Positions 43,735-53,011 of a DNA stretch of 64,000 nucleotides are shown piece after piece; positions within the stretch are counted from its first letter, which is position 1; each line of letters starts with the position of its first letter. The position numbers and the translations under genes are program-made. The stretch covers positions 17,322,577 through 17,386,576 of the forward strand of contig CM039462.1 in assembly GCA_022414725.1 (NCBI GenBank). Reading direction: 5' to 3'. The notes beneath the pieces were generated by a model. The model was given only the letters and a program-made list of their open reading frames with translations. It was not told where the DNA came from and searched no databases. This DNA comes from Microglena sp. YARC (Eukaryota > Chlorophyta > Chlorophyceae > Chlamydomonadales > Chlamydomonadaceae).

Positions 43735-46700
43735 ATGCGCAGATGAAGCTGGGGGATCACACAGGGTGGGTGCGCTCGCTTGCAAAATCTGGCAAATTCC
43801 TTTTCAGCGTTGGCTGCAACTTCTTACGCATGTGGGACACCACCTACGCTGTGCCCAAGGAGGTCTCATTCACAAGGCTGTTCACTGGTGAGACTTTGGC
43901 AACCACTGGCGCAATAATAGTAATAGTAGAAAGAAGAATTTGGCAACAATTGAAGCATCGCTAGTAATAATAATAATTATTATAATTACAACAATGATAA
44001 TAATCAGGGGGTGTTCAAAAAGTATGTGGGGAGGCGCACGCTATTAATCGTCTCCGAAATGGTCGCATGCCCTAAAACCGTCGAAAAAAGTGAAAAAGCC
44101 TGGGGGCTGAGATCTGGGGGGGTTCTGAAGGGGGGGGGCGGGGGGGCGGTCGAGGCAAAATTTCTTCACAACTTCTTCCTCTGTGGCCTGAATCGAACGT
44201 GCCTCACACCATCGAAAATACCTCGACAAAAGCGTTACGAATCTGCAGTCGTTGGTCGATTACACCAAGGGTGTAATTGGTGGATGTACTGGAAGTTACA
44301 TCCTCCTGGACGACACCCAGGCCAACTGCTGCTGTTGCAACAGAGCCGACAGTAGCAGTTGGAAGCTCAAGCAGCAGTAATCCGTGCTTGTTTACAGCAA
44401 CGGATGAAAAGAAAGATCAAGGTCAGGGCCAAGGCTGAGGCCGAGGCTAGAGCAGCCCCGGCAATATCTCCCATAACTCCAGCTGATGCGCCTTCCACAC
44501 CAGAGCCCTCACCGACAACGTGCAACATCTGCAAAGCCGTGGTTCAGTGCCCTCCCAGCTACATGGCCAACCTTATATCACACCAGGCCAGCAAGAAGTG
44601 CATGGCAGCCAAGGCGAGCAAGTCTGGCTGTTTGCCCCTCTCCAGGTTCTTCAAGCCACTGTCTGGTTCCCAACAAGCTCCTACATCGCCAATACGAGAC
44701 GTGGCACCCAGCACCCACTCCCAAGGTCAGGGCTCAGGAGTGGCTTCCTGACAACCAGCCATGGCGCCCCCTCCAGCTATGGTGCCCCCTCCAGCCAAGG
44801 TGACCCCTCCAGCCATGGTGGCCCACCTCCTACCACATCACCATCACCAGTTGTCAGGCGTTCCCCAAGGCTTGGGATGAGGAGGGGGTTCCTCTTTGGA
44901 CCAGGAACCAGTCCCCAACCTGCTAGGCCAGCCAAGTAAATGCGTATAGGTCAGACACAAACAGAGCTCTATGAACCACACTTTGTAAAAATGTAACTGC
45001 AGATGAAACTCACTAGTTGCAGCCTACCTCTCACTACCGGAGATATTTTCGTGTGTGCGTGGTTGGGTGTGTGGGGTGTGGGGGCAAGGTCGCTTGTACG
45101 TAAGCCAAACCACGTTTTTAAGATGACCAACTGATAGAGTTCGACGTGGGGGTCAGTATAAACCTAACTTTCATGACCTGATTATGATTGGTAAGGAAGA
45201 TATTGACCTTGTAAGCCAATGGGTGGGGTGGGGGGTGGGGGGTGGGGTGGGGGGGGGGGTAAGGGCACAAAAAAAACTTCATATCGTGGGTGTCTAAAAC
45301 ATACTTCTTGAACACCCCCCGATAATAATAATAATAATAATGATGATAATAATAATCATGATGATATCGAGAGGAGGATGAACGGAAAATATGTGGTACC
45401 CCCGTCCAAAAAGTTGGAAAAGTCAAAAGGGAGGGGGGGGGGGGGGGGGGGGACCCTGCCATTTTAGATGAAACCTAGCCTATGTTGTGGCAAATCATAT
45501 CCTTTAGAACCCTGCATTTTTAAAACCCTGGGAATGTTAGTGGAATGTTTTAAACACGGCCTGAACACGATTTCATCTCCATAAAGGGGCTGCAGCTGTG
45601 GCTGTGGCTGGGCTGGTTTGACTCTAAAGAACTTGCTGATTTTCAGCTGTCCAGGAAGGGGTTCAAGGGCTTTGTACACAGAGCAAGATGCTCTGTGCCT
45701 CTCAACATCATCAGGAGCTGTCCAGACCTTCCCACACTCACATGCAGGGATTTTATATTGGAAGTATCCATGCCGAACGCGAACCAGGATAAGCCAGAGA
45801 TCACCGGTGAAACAAGGTTCTGAACTCGAAATCGAACTTGAATTACATAGCAGGTGTCTGAAAACTGCAGAATCAGCACGCTTGCATCGGGACGAAGTCG
45901 TTGCACTTATCCAGAGGCGAAATGGAGCAGTGAGAAAAAAGTTAAAAAAAAGTTCATATGGGGCCGGGAGGGGGGGGGGGGGGGGGGGGGGGGGTAGCCT
46001 GCCCTGAAGTCCTCAGAATGGCACCGGACCAGGGGGTATCGATAGATCACGTGATCCCCTAACAGAAACAACTTCCCGATACCCTGACATGGACCGAGCC
46101 TGACTTTCTATGGCTCCTGTCATCCTCCTGATGATGATAATAATAATAATGATAATAATTAGGGTTGGGAAGCAAGCGTATAATTTTATTTTTATAAGCC
46201 GTATAAACGTATAAACGTATAAACTAAACATATAAACGAATAAAAACGTATATAAAAATTAGGCACTTCTTGAGAAAATACTTTTACATGGGTTTAAAGG
46301 TATTGCCGTGTAGCTAATTTCATTGGCATCGCATATCAACTCTCAGAAAAATCATCTGGCAAGTTTAAGTTGTCCAAATCTCAGAAAAGAAATCACGACC
46401 AGAAAGCGCGTCGACAGGTGAAGTAGCGCGGTGCCAATCGATTGGAGCCATTAAATGCCAGTTGGTATATTATATAACTGTACAACTGTATAACTGTATA
46501 ATAATATAGCCCAAAAAGAACAAAATATAGAAAACATCACCGTGGACAATTAAACGGAAAAGGTAGTTGTGGCAATAAAATTGCTTATGGTGATTTTGCA
46601 TTATAACCTCTAGAGCCCTCAATAAGTGAGACAGCTAAACTAAAATTGAATTGACTTTGCATATAATGACGTTTAAATCGAAAGAAGAAGTGGCCAATCC

Positions 46701-47935
46701 AAGTACCGGCCCTCTGTCTCTGGGTAAGCTAGTACCGCCCTCCTTTGGGGGGGTGAGCTAGTGCCGCCCCCTTGAGGGGTGAGCTAGTACAGCCCATATA
46801 TAAACAACGTTCTTATTTATTGAAAGCGTAACAGCTCACTCTTTTAGCCTAACCAACATATATATTTTTTGAACCAGGAGAGTGCCAATGCCGAAGGGTG
46901 TTAGCAGCGGCCCTAAGAAAGTCACAACAACAAACATAGGCGTAACAAAGGTTCCCTGGGCGGTACTCCAAGTACCTTTATGGCCAATTTCTCTGTATTG
47001 GGGCGGTACTCCAAGTACCGGCCTGTTCCTCTGGATTTGGGCGGTACTAGCGAGTCTTGGGCAGCGTTTCTTCGGTCGCAGGTTCAAATCCCGCAGTGCC
47101 AAGTAAAAATAAAACAGTTCGATATATTAACCGGGATCTTATCTCAGGGGTAGCAGAAAGAACAGGACTTGAGCCTGTAACCATATCTAAGTCAAGACGA
47201 AGTGCCGGACACCTGACTCTGGGTAAGCTAGTACCGCCCCCCCTTTGGGGGGGGTGAGCTAGTACCGCCTCCCCTTTGGGGGGGTGAGCTAGTACCGCCC
47301 CCTCTTTGGGGGGGTGAGCTAGTGCCACCCCCTTTCAAGCATCACCCAGGGTGATGCGTGCTACCCCTACGGGGGTAGAGGGGGTGAGCTACATAACGGT
47401 ATTGCAATATTGTCCAGGTTCACATTGCATTAGGCTTGCACCATCAATCCTTCAAGCCCATGTAGGAGCACAGCTTGTGGAATGGAAGGCTAGGTGGCGC
47501 TCTGATATGTGTGCCATCCTGGCTATCTAGATCAACCTTTAGGCCAAATGTTTATACAATGGTGCATGTGAAAGGTGAATATTGAATATTGTGATAGAGG
47601 AGGTCAAAAGCTTTCCAATGAGCTATCTAAATCAAAAATATAATGCAAACCAAGAAAGTTAAGTGCCGGGACGGGTGCTGCACTTTTCAAAGTACAGACT
47701 GTACGTTTTTATACGACGTAAATAAGGTCGGTTTGAGAAAAACTATACGGCGTATTTATACGTATAAACGTATATTATACGTTTATATGTCGGCCCAACC
47801 CTATTAATAATAGTAATAATAATAATAATAATAATAACAAAAATAACAATAAGAATAATAATAATAACAACAATAAGAACAATAAGAACAATAATAATAA
47901 TAATAATAATAATAACAATTATAATAATAATAATA

Positions 47936-47972
<37 letters not shown>

Positions 47973-50455
47973 TGTGGCAACCATTGAAGCAAGTATACAA
48001 GTATTAGTAATAAGAACAAGACTGTGGGAACCATTGAAGCAATAATAAGAATAAGAATAAGACTGGCAACCAGACGCATCCATTTAATTTTTCATTTGAT
48101 TCAGTTGAAGTCCTGGACTCCTAGCTGTTTCACCTAACTTTTGATTCAGTTGAAGTCCTGGACTCCTAGCTGTTTCACCTAACTTTTGATTCAGTTGAAG
48201 TCCTGGACTCCTAGCTGTTTCACCTAACTTTTGATTCAGTTGAAGTCCTGGACTCCTAGCTGTTTCACCTAACTTTTGATTCAGTTGAAGTCCTGGACCC
48301 CTAGCTGTTTCACCTAACTTTTGATTCCAACTGCAGGATTTTGGTATAGATAGCTCATGTGAAAGACCTTGAGCTCCTCTTTCACAACATGCAATACAGT
48401 GGTTTGCATGTAACCGTTTGTTTGGATTACACCACCAATACTGCTTACTTGGTTACATGGCTCCAGTCAGCAATTTTGATGGTCTCGCTGCTCCAGCCAG
48501 CAATTTGTACTACACCACCACGGCTGCTCACCCCGTTACTCGCATGCCCTCCGTAGGCGACATACCCTGTGTTGCTGTTGCATGTAACCATTCGTTTGTA
48601 CTACACCACCATGACTGCTTACCCCGTCACTCGCACGCCCTCCGTAGGCGACATACTGGCTGTTGTTGCATGTAACCATTCGTTTGTCCTACACCACCAC
48701 AGCTTCTTACCCCGTTACTCTCATGCCCTCCGTAGGCGACATACTGGCTGTGACAGCGGACAAGGAGAGTGTCTACACCGCTGGTGCAGATGGCTCCCTG
48801 CACAGCTGGACCATCACAGACACAAAAACAGGGCAGCTAGAGGAAATGGTCAGCGTGATGGATGCACATGAAGGTCGCGTAAGCAGCGTCTTGCTTCATG
48901 AAGACTGGCTCTTCTCCTGTGATTCAGAGGGCAGCATCAAGGTAGCCTTACTATCTATTCTTTCTTTCTGTTTCCCTGTTGTTTCCTTTTGCTACCTGTT
49001 TACAAACACCGCGTAAGCTGACTGTAAAGGTCGCGTGAGCAGCGTCTTGCTTAATGTGGACTGGCTCTTCTCCTGTGATTCAGAGGGCAGCATCAAGGAG
49101 TGTATCCTGTCTGGTCTCTTTTTTCTTCTTTTTATCTTTTTTCCTGTCTTATCCTTTTGCTACCCCACCCACATGAAGCACCCACCCACCCAAACCTCGT
49201 CACCTCCTCCATTCACCTATCAACAGGTCTGTATGAACTTGTATCCACACCATGGCCCCACTGCTTCACTACCCACACTGACACATTACCCCAAGTATCA
49301 TCACTGCACCAACTGCCCCTGCCCCTGTCGTCTTCCACCTGCTGCAGGCCTGGGACAAGAAGACTCTGCAGCTCGGAGGTGAGTTGGAGGGAGCTCGAAG
49401 TGGAGAGAATAGCCATTGCATGGCCATGGTCCCACTACCACACTACCCAAACTGACACACCGCCCAAGTTTCACTGCACCAACTGCCCCTGCCCCTGTCG
49501 TCTTCCACCTGCTGCAGGCCTGGGACAAGAAGACTCAGCAGCTCGTAAGTGAGTTGGAGGTAGCTCGAAGTGGAGAGAATATCCATTGCATGTCCATGGT
49601 CCCACTGCTACACTACCCAAACTGACACACTGCACCAAGTTTCACTGCACCAATTGCCACTGCTCCTACTACCACCTGCTGCAGGCCTGGGACAAGAAGA
49701 CTCTACAGCTGGTTGGTGAGTTGGAGGGAGCTCACAGTGGAGAGAAGATACACTGTATGGCCATGGCCCCAGGGGGGCTCTTATTTAGCGGCGGAGACGA
49801 CCATATGATCCGAGCATGGGACACCGCCACCCTATCCCGAGGGGAGGCCTTTGGGCCCGCCAACTATTGCCAACTTCCCCCCTTCCACCAGGGGCCTGTC
49901 CGAATGCTGGTGGCAGATGAGGACTGTTTAGTCTCTGGCGACAGCGATGGTCGTGTTTCCATCTGGCGGTACGGCCCTGCGGTACAGCAGGCGGTACAGG
50001 CGCTGGTGGATTTGAAGGCGGTAGAGGCCATGGCGTTAGAAGCTGCCATGCAGGATGAGGATGAGGAGGAGCTGTTCTCTGATTGCCTGTCAGGGACCAG
50101 CAGTGGGGAGGAGGACAATGTTCCAGAGTTGGGACAGCTGGAGGCGTTGGGTGGTGAGGGGGAGGTGGAGGGTGGGGTGTTGGGTGGAGAGGGGGAGATG
50201 GAGGGAAGGGGTGAGCTGGAGCAGCAGGTGGTTACGTCAGTTGGAGAGTTGCAGGTGTTTAAGGGGGAGCTGGAGCAGCAGGTGGTTACGTCAGTTGGGG
50301 AGTTGCAGGTGTTTAAGGGGGAGCTGGAGCAGCAGGTGGTTACGTCAGTTGGAGAGTTGCAGGTATTTAAGGGGGAGCTGGAGCATGAGACGGTGATGTC
50401 GGAAGCGAGGTTTTGGCGGCAGCTTGGTGTTGGAGGTGAAGGAGGAAAAAATTAA
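41885..50455 (+). CDS. WD40-repeat protein with possible organelle-targeting N-terminus
   Basis: Five exons with matching phases: 41885-42301, 42888-43139, 43743-43887, 48736-48941 and 49685-50455, 596 aa. The first 60 residues ([20 protein letters not shown]...) are rich in Arg, Ser, Thr and Pro and almost lack acidic residues, as plastid or mitochondrial transit peptides do. WD-type blades: [16 protein letters not shown] (exon 1), [12 protein letters not shown] (exon 3), [12 protein letters not shown] and [14 protein letters not shown] across the exon 4-5 join, [15 protein letters not shown] and [14 protein letters not shown] (exon 5). An acidic region ([15 protein letters not shown]) and three copies of an 18-residue repeat ([18 protein letters not shown]) end the protein. 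The ATG has stop codons close upstream and a GCAATGG context. WD40 propellers are protein-interaction platforms and the specific role is unknown. Intron 3 is 4.85 kb and contains two transposon-like elements. Confidence 0.85.
42655..42860. repeat. ~23 bp ATCCATCTTATCTTATTATG minisatellite in WD40 intron 1
   Basis: About eight degenerate copies of TTATGTGATCCATCTTATC-type units, lying just upstream of the exon 2 acceptor (CACCCAG at 42881-42887) and contributing its pyrimidine-rich approach. Confidence 0.85.
43140..43235 (+). repeat. Duplicated 3' edge and donor of WD40 exon 2
   Basis: The last ~50 exon bases and the donor (GGAGGTGAGAAGTTGT) are repeated once at about 43165-43225 (GTAGTAGCATGGGAGCATTA, TTTGGAGGTGAGAAGTTGT). 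The copy keeps an identical GTGAGA donor, so a longer exon 2 is conceivable, but TAG at 43161-43163 blocks the intervening frame. Confidence 0.85.
43257..43365. repeat. Dispersed family C, copy 2
   Basis: GGTGGTTGGCCCCAGTGTAA, GCAAACAGGCTGCCCCCC, CTCACATCTCGTAGTAAGGC, GATTTACTATTTGTTTATT. It lies in WD40 intron 2 and matches the copies at 15420-15500 and 60897-60985. A TA microsatellite follows at about 43700-43730. Confidence 0.7.
44007..45320. mobile_element. 1.3 kb terminal-inverted-repeat element in WD40 intron 3
   Basis: Left end GGGGGTGTTCAAAAAGTATG; right end, reverse complemented, GGGGGTGTTCAAGAAGTATG, one mismatch in 20. Both flanks are ATAATAATA microsatellite, so target duplications cannot be separated from the repeat. 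It contains one open frame (44359-44751) without similarity to a transposase that I can recognise. Confidence 0.75.
44359..44751 (+). CDS. Small zinc-finger-like ORF inside the TIR element
   Basis: 130 codons from ATG. A basic N-terminal third ([20 protein letters not shown]), a Pro/Ala linker, then a Cys/His cluster C-x2-C-x16-H-x5-C at residues 55-81 (CNICKAVV ... HQASKKC), which fits loosely with a C2HC or BED-type finger, then [10 protein letters not shown]. The minus-strand ORF at 45464-45826 has the same layout of finger followed by an xLxxFF motif. Expression is not shown. Alternatively this is a chance ORF in GC-rich DNA, but the two-copy architecture argues against that. Confidence 0.4.
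   Translation: MEAQAAVIRACLQQRMKRKIKVRAKAEAEARAAPAISPITPADAPSTPEPSPTTCNICKAVVQCPPSYMANLISHQASKKCMAAKASKSGCLPLSRFFKPLSGSQQAPTSPIRDVAPSTHSQGQGSGVAS
45433..45452. repeat. 20-base poly-G homopolymer
   Basis: An uninterrupted run of 20 G between the TIR element and the minus-strand zinc-finger ORF. Confidence 0.9.
45464..45826 (-). CDS. Zinc-finger-like ORF fragment with PIP-box-like motif
   Basis: An open frame with no clear ATG runs from about 45826 to 45464. It contains [20 protein letters not shown] (C-x-C-x12-H-x3-C) and then [21 protein letters not shown] fits the PCNA-interaction consensus Q-x-x-(I/L/M)-x-x-(F/Y)-(F/Y) exactly. Its 5' end runs into repeat-like sequence (TTCAAGTTCG), suggesting a broken copy. 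It lies between two TIR elements in WD40 intron 3, on the opposite strand to that gene. I do not recognise the parent family. Confidence 0.4.
   Translation of the reverse strand, partial: SSEPCFTGDLWLILVRVRHGYFQYKIPACECGKVWTAPDDVERHRASCSVYKALEPLPGQLKISKFFRVKPAQPQPQLQPLYGDEIVFRPCLKHSTNIPRVLKMQGSKGYDLPQHRLGFI
45970..45994. repeat. 25-base poly-G homopolymer
   Basis: An uninterrupted run of 25 G in WD40 intron 3. Confidence 0.92.
46728..47390. repeat. Scattered ~36 bp GAGCTAGTACCGCCCC repeats
   Basis: Units of GTGAGCTAGTACCGCC plus a CCCCTTTGGGGG hairpin occur three times near 46728-46800 and four times near 47222-47340. Related GGCGGTACTCCAAGTACC blocks lie between. Each CCCC..TTTGGGG piece can fold on itself. 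Confidence 0.8.
47043..47101 (+). pseudogene. tRNA-like fragment with A- and B-box matches
   Basis: GGTACT at the 5' side can pair with AGTGCC at the 3' side. TAGCGAGTCTTGGG resembles a tRNA A box and D arm, and GGTTCAAATCCC a B box with T loop. The anticodon arm is too short (about nine bases remain), so it is not a functional tRNA. It could be a tRNA pseudogene or SINE head. Confidence 0.4.
47805..47975. repeat. TAA-type microsatellite
   Basis: About 170 bp of TAA/AATAAC trinucleotide repeats, ending in an A run. Similar ATA microsatellites flank both neighbouring TIR elements. Confidence 0.95.
48089..48328 (+). repeat. 45 bp tandem repeat, five copies
   Basis: Unit composed of TTGATTCAGTTGAAGTCC, TGGACTCCTAGCTG and TTTCACCTAACTT, nearly identical in five copies, one base changed in the last. 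Such uniformity implies recent amplification. It is within WD40 intron 3, about 400 bases before exon 4. Confidence 0.95.
48410..48735 (+). repeat. ~90 bp tandem repeat carrying copies of the WD40 exon 4 acceptor
   Basis: Units contain GTAACCATTCGTTTGT, CTACACCACCA, CCCGTTACTC and CCCTCCGTAGGCGACATA. The splice acceptor TAG lies at 48554-48556, 48645-48647 and 48733-48735 (spacing 91 and 88). Only the last leads into an open exon 4. The earlier ones carry the first 10-15 bases of the exon and then the next unit. Confidence 0.9.
49021..49170 (+). repeat. Duplicated 3' half of WD40 exon 4 with downstream intron
   Basis: Bases 48866-49015 (exon 4 end plus start of intron 4) are repeated at about 49026-49170. 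GGTCGCGTGAGCAGCGTC and GATTCAGAGGGCAGCATCAA match, but the donor AAGGTAG has become AAGGAGT, so the copy cannot end an exon in the same way. Confidence 0.85.
49225..49684 (+). repeat. ~170 bp tandem repeat of the WD40 exon 5 acceptor and exon start
   Basis: Acceptors CTGCTGCAG|GCCTGGGAC occur at 49346-49347, 49516-49517 and 49683-49684. The first two copies run through the start of exon 5 (AWDKKT...) and then fall back into CACTACCCAAACTGACACA and the next C-rich tract. The third continues into the full exon. In the first two the reading frame ends within about 40 codons. Confidence 0.9.
50213..50392 (+). repeat. 54 bp coding repeat at the WD40 protein C-terminus
   Basis: Three almost identical copies of a 54 bp in-frame unit, plus the first codons of a fourth, encode an 18-residue heptad-rich sequence starting [12 protein letters not shown]. 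Differences are mostly single bases. Confidence 0.95.
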
Positions 50456-50764
50456 AATTGATGTGTGTTAGGGTGTGTGGGGAGGGGGGGGGGGGGGGGG
50501 GGGAGTCGGGGGCGGAGTGTTTGTATCTGTGGGTTTGTGTGTATTTGTGTGTGTGTGGGTGTGTGTGTGTGGGGGGGGGGGGGGGGGGGGGGGGTCAGGG
50601 AGCTTTGTGTAGGAGGTCCAACCAAGCCTGAGCTTGTTTGGGTGAAGGAGGAAGTGCCTTCCCCTTCTACTTCTCTCACTGAGCCAGCTGGACCCTGCCA
50701 AGTCTGACTTTACATGTCGGGGGGTGGGAGTGGGGGTTGACACTGTTTATTTTGTATTGATCTA
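50456..50764. repeat. G-rich tract with 20- and 24-base poly-G runs after the WD40 gene
   Basis: G runs at 50484-50503 and 50571-50594 with TGTGTG between them. Frames through here are composition artefacts. Confidence 0.85.
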
Positions 50765-50946
50765 CGAGGTGCACCTTCTGGGCAGCTCCTTTCACCCATC
50801 CTTGTGCCAAACCTGAAGCTAGCTAGTGCGTCTGAAATTTGACATGTCAGGCACTCCAATGCAGCTGTGAGCTTTGGGTTTCGCACATTCGCTGGCTAGT
50901 AGAGCTGGATGGAAGCTGCTACACGAAGCCCAATCAAAGAAACAGA
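50765..50946. repeat. Foldback-related dispersed repeat (variant family B2), copy 2
   Basis: CTACGAGGTGCACCTTCTGG, CCAAACCTGAAGCTAGCTAG, TGCGTCTGAAATTTGACA and GGAAGCTGCTACACGAAGCC match the element at 3520-3703. Confidence 0.7.
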
Positions 50947-52404
50947 GGTGGGACGGTGATGGGTGAGATAAGCGAGGAAAGGCTAAGATTGGCAGCTCTG
51001 GATTTCTTGATTTTGTTCCCATCAGCTGTCTGCGGTATCCTATTCGTATTTCCCCGCCCTGTCCCACCAACCCCAACTTTTCCTCCCACCCCTCCACAGC
51101 TTGAGGCTGGCTGTAGAACAAAGTGTTAAGTTGATAGCTACAGAAAGTTGGCACATATATGCTCCAGTCTTCTATGCATATCAACTTTGCATGTATGCAT
51201 GCTGAATGTATGCTTGTGCTCTGCTATTGGCTGAACGAGCCTGGTATTGAGCTATAATGTTGTGGGATCTCCCATCAGTCAGTACTGTAGAAAACCTGAC
51301 AGCAGTATGTGCATTGGTCTGTCGGACAGTGGTGTTCAATTTTACTTTGCTTGATATATTATGTTACCTGCCTACATGTTATTGGCTTGCCCATTGGTCC
51401 TGTGACGTGGACCCTGTTACTTATTAGTTAGTATGTAGAGCGCTCTGTTTGTGTGTGTGTGACGCATCGCAAATGGACTCGGTGCAACCCCAGTGCGACG
51501 CACGCCCCCCGAAGCCCTGGGTTCCCCAGGGGTTTGCGGGGGTATTTCTGACTAGTTAAGCCAGACCCATGCGTCACAATGTAGCAACAGGGTGGTGACG
51601 GAATGGTGGCGCGTTGTCAGAAAAAACGTTAGTTGAGCGGCTCTACTAGAGCTATGGGATGCATGTTGTTCTGTGCTGCAACAGGGCCTTGCAGTTTTTT
51701 TTTGTGTGCCAGGTATGTAGTGTGCTAGTGGAATTCGGTTTATCAGATAAGTTTTTGCTCCCTGCATTGGCGCTTGGTGATGCTCAGGCTGAGATTAGGA
51801 CTTAATGATGGCGTTAACTTCAGTACAAAGTGCCACTTGTGGTAGTACGGTCTACGACGTGACGGACTCTTCTTTGCAACAGCAACGGAGGATGCAGCGT
51901 CCTAAACACCCCTGAATGGCACACAAAGTGTTGATATGGGGGGCAGGGAGGAAAGATCCAGCTAATGTTCATTGGTTAATGTTGGGTACACGCCTGGTTG
52001 CACAAGTGGAAACCTGCTGTTGGCGGGGGGCCCCTTTCTGGGGGGCTGGAGCCCCCAGAGTCAACCCGTTGTCCGTTTGTCGTGTTGTCTGTTTGACGGC
52101 ACGTAACCCTTAGCCCTGTCGTAAACCCTGGCTTTGGCCCGCTGCACTGGATTCCGGTGCCATCTGTCGCTCTGATAGCCAACACTCTCCGCCAATTTTC
52201 TGTGTCGCTTGCGATGCGCCTAGGACTTATTATTTCATGAGCACCTTGTCATCAACAGCCCATTGTTGACCTGAGGCAAGCCCGCCTACACATTCGGGAG
52301 GGGTCTTCCATCTAATTCTCAAAATAAGACAGGCAATATTGAAGCAAGCAAGCATGCATCCAGAATGTTAATGTGGAGAGTTTATCCAGAGTTTAGCCAG
52401 TGGC
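50947..52404. other. Gene-poor region with one dispersed repeat
   Basis: No exon recognised. At 51460-51540 there is a GACGCATCGC...GTGCGACGCAC inverted pair and CCCTGGGTTCCCCAGGGG. At 52010-52220 a copy of the repeat also seen at 3945-4200 (CCGGTGCCATCTGTCGC, CCGCCAATTTTCTGTGTCGC). Confidence 0.45.
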
Positions 52405-52593
52405 GATTCTTTTAGGCTTTGAACAGCAGTTTCTAAACCCATCCTTGAGCCAGCCACTGGGCAAAGCCCCCTAATTTCATCAGTTCTGGAAAGATTATTC
52501 TGTGAGCTTCAAGATGCACCACCGGTATGTTGCAGTTGATTTGGCTGGGTAGCAAGTCAGGGGAGCTGCTGTTGGTAGGGAAAAGAAAAGCTA
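52405..52593. mobile_element. Foldback MITE-like element, copy 5
   Basis: Left arm GAACAGCAGTTTCTAAACCC, core CCACTGGGCAAAGCCCCC and GCTTCAAGATGCACCAC, right arm AGTCAGGGGAGCTGCTG then AAAAGAAAAGCTATGG. The left arm has a deletion. A partial copy (52610-52665) follows directly. Confidence 0.8.
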
Positions 52594-52839
52594 TGGTCAG
52601 TGGTGCTGCATTTTCTTTTCAGCTACAGCAGCTTCGGCTTTGAGCAGCAGCTTCTTGACCCAGTGACGGTATGACACACTATGAGTGGGAAGACGGGACA
52701 AGAAAAGTTGATACTCAGGCAACTTTACACGTTGGGGCACTCCTATGATTGCCTCCAGGGATCAACTTTCTGATGAGGTTATGGGTTTAAAACAGCGGCT
52801 ACATGTAGTTGTACACGCCACAGTCAGTGAGACAGACGT

Positions 52840-53011
52840 ATTAGTCAGCTAGTTCAGACACCCAGTCCCTGGGCTTAGCTCAAAGATTTCAAAATAACTG
52901 GAAAGCTGGTTCTATCAGCTTCCAGATGCACCACCTTGCTTTAGGTTTGGCTGGGTAGCAAGCCAGGGGAGCTGTCTAGAAGCTGCTGCTAGTAGCTGAA
53001 AAGAAAAGCTA
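52840..53011. mobile_element. Foldback MITE-like element, copy 6 (left arm shortened)
   Basis: Core GGGCTTAGCTCAAAGATTTC and GCTTCCAGATGCACCACC, right arm GGGGAGCTGTCTAGAAGCTG then AGTAGCTGAAAAGAAAAGC. The left arm survives only as a short remnant. Confidence 0.75.

Larger units (their letters stand above)
46160..47803. mobile_element. 1.64 kb hAT-like terminal-inverted-repeat element
   Basis: The ends read TAGGGTTGGG ... CCCAACCCTA and match the hAT terminal consensus YARNG. Subterminal CGTATAAACG and TATACG words are inverted at both ends. The flanking octamers ATAATAAT (46152-46159) and TTAATAAT (47804-47811) agree at 7 of 8 positions, the 8 bp size typical of hAT, although the site is a microsatellite. 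No transposase is present, so the element is non-autonomous. It carries a tRNA-like fragment and GAGCTAGTACCGCCCC repeats. Confidence 0.65.

Noticed and set aside
47043..47101. Functional tRNA gene
   Set aside because: The anticodon arm is too short and the acceptor stem has only six pairs; kept as a tRNA-like fragment.
47743..48079. Ile/Tyr-rich hydrophobic minus-strand ORFs
   Set aside because: Translation of the TAA microsatellite.
48500..48740. Three tandem acceptors as mutually exclusive exons
   Set aside because: The first two copies carry only 10-15 exon bases before the next repeat unit, so they cannot form exons.
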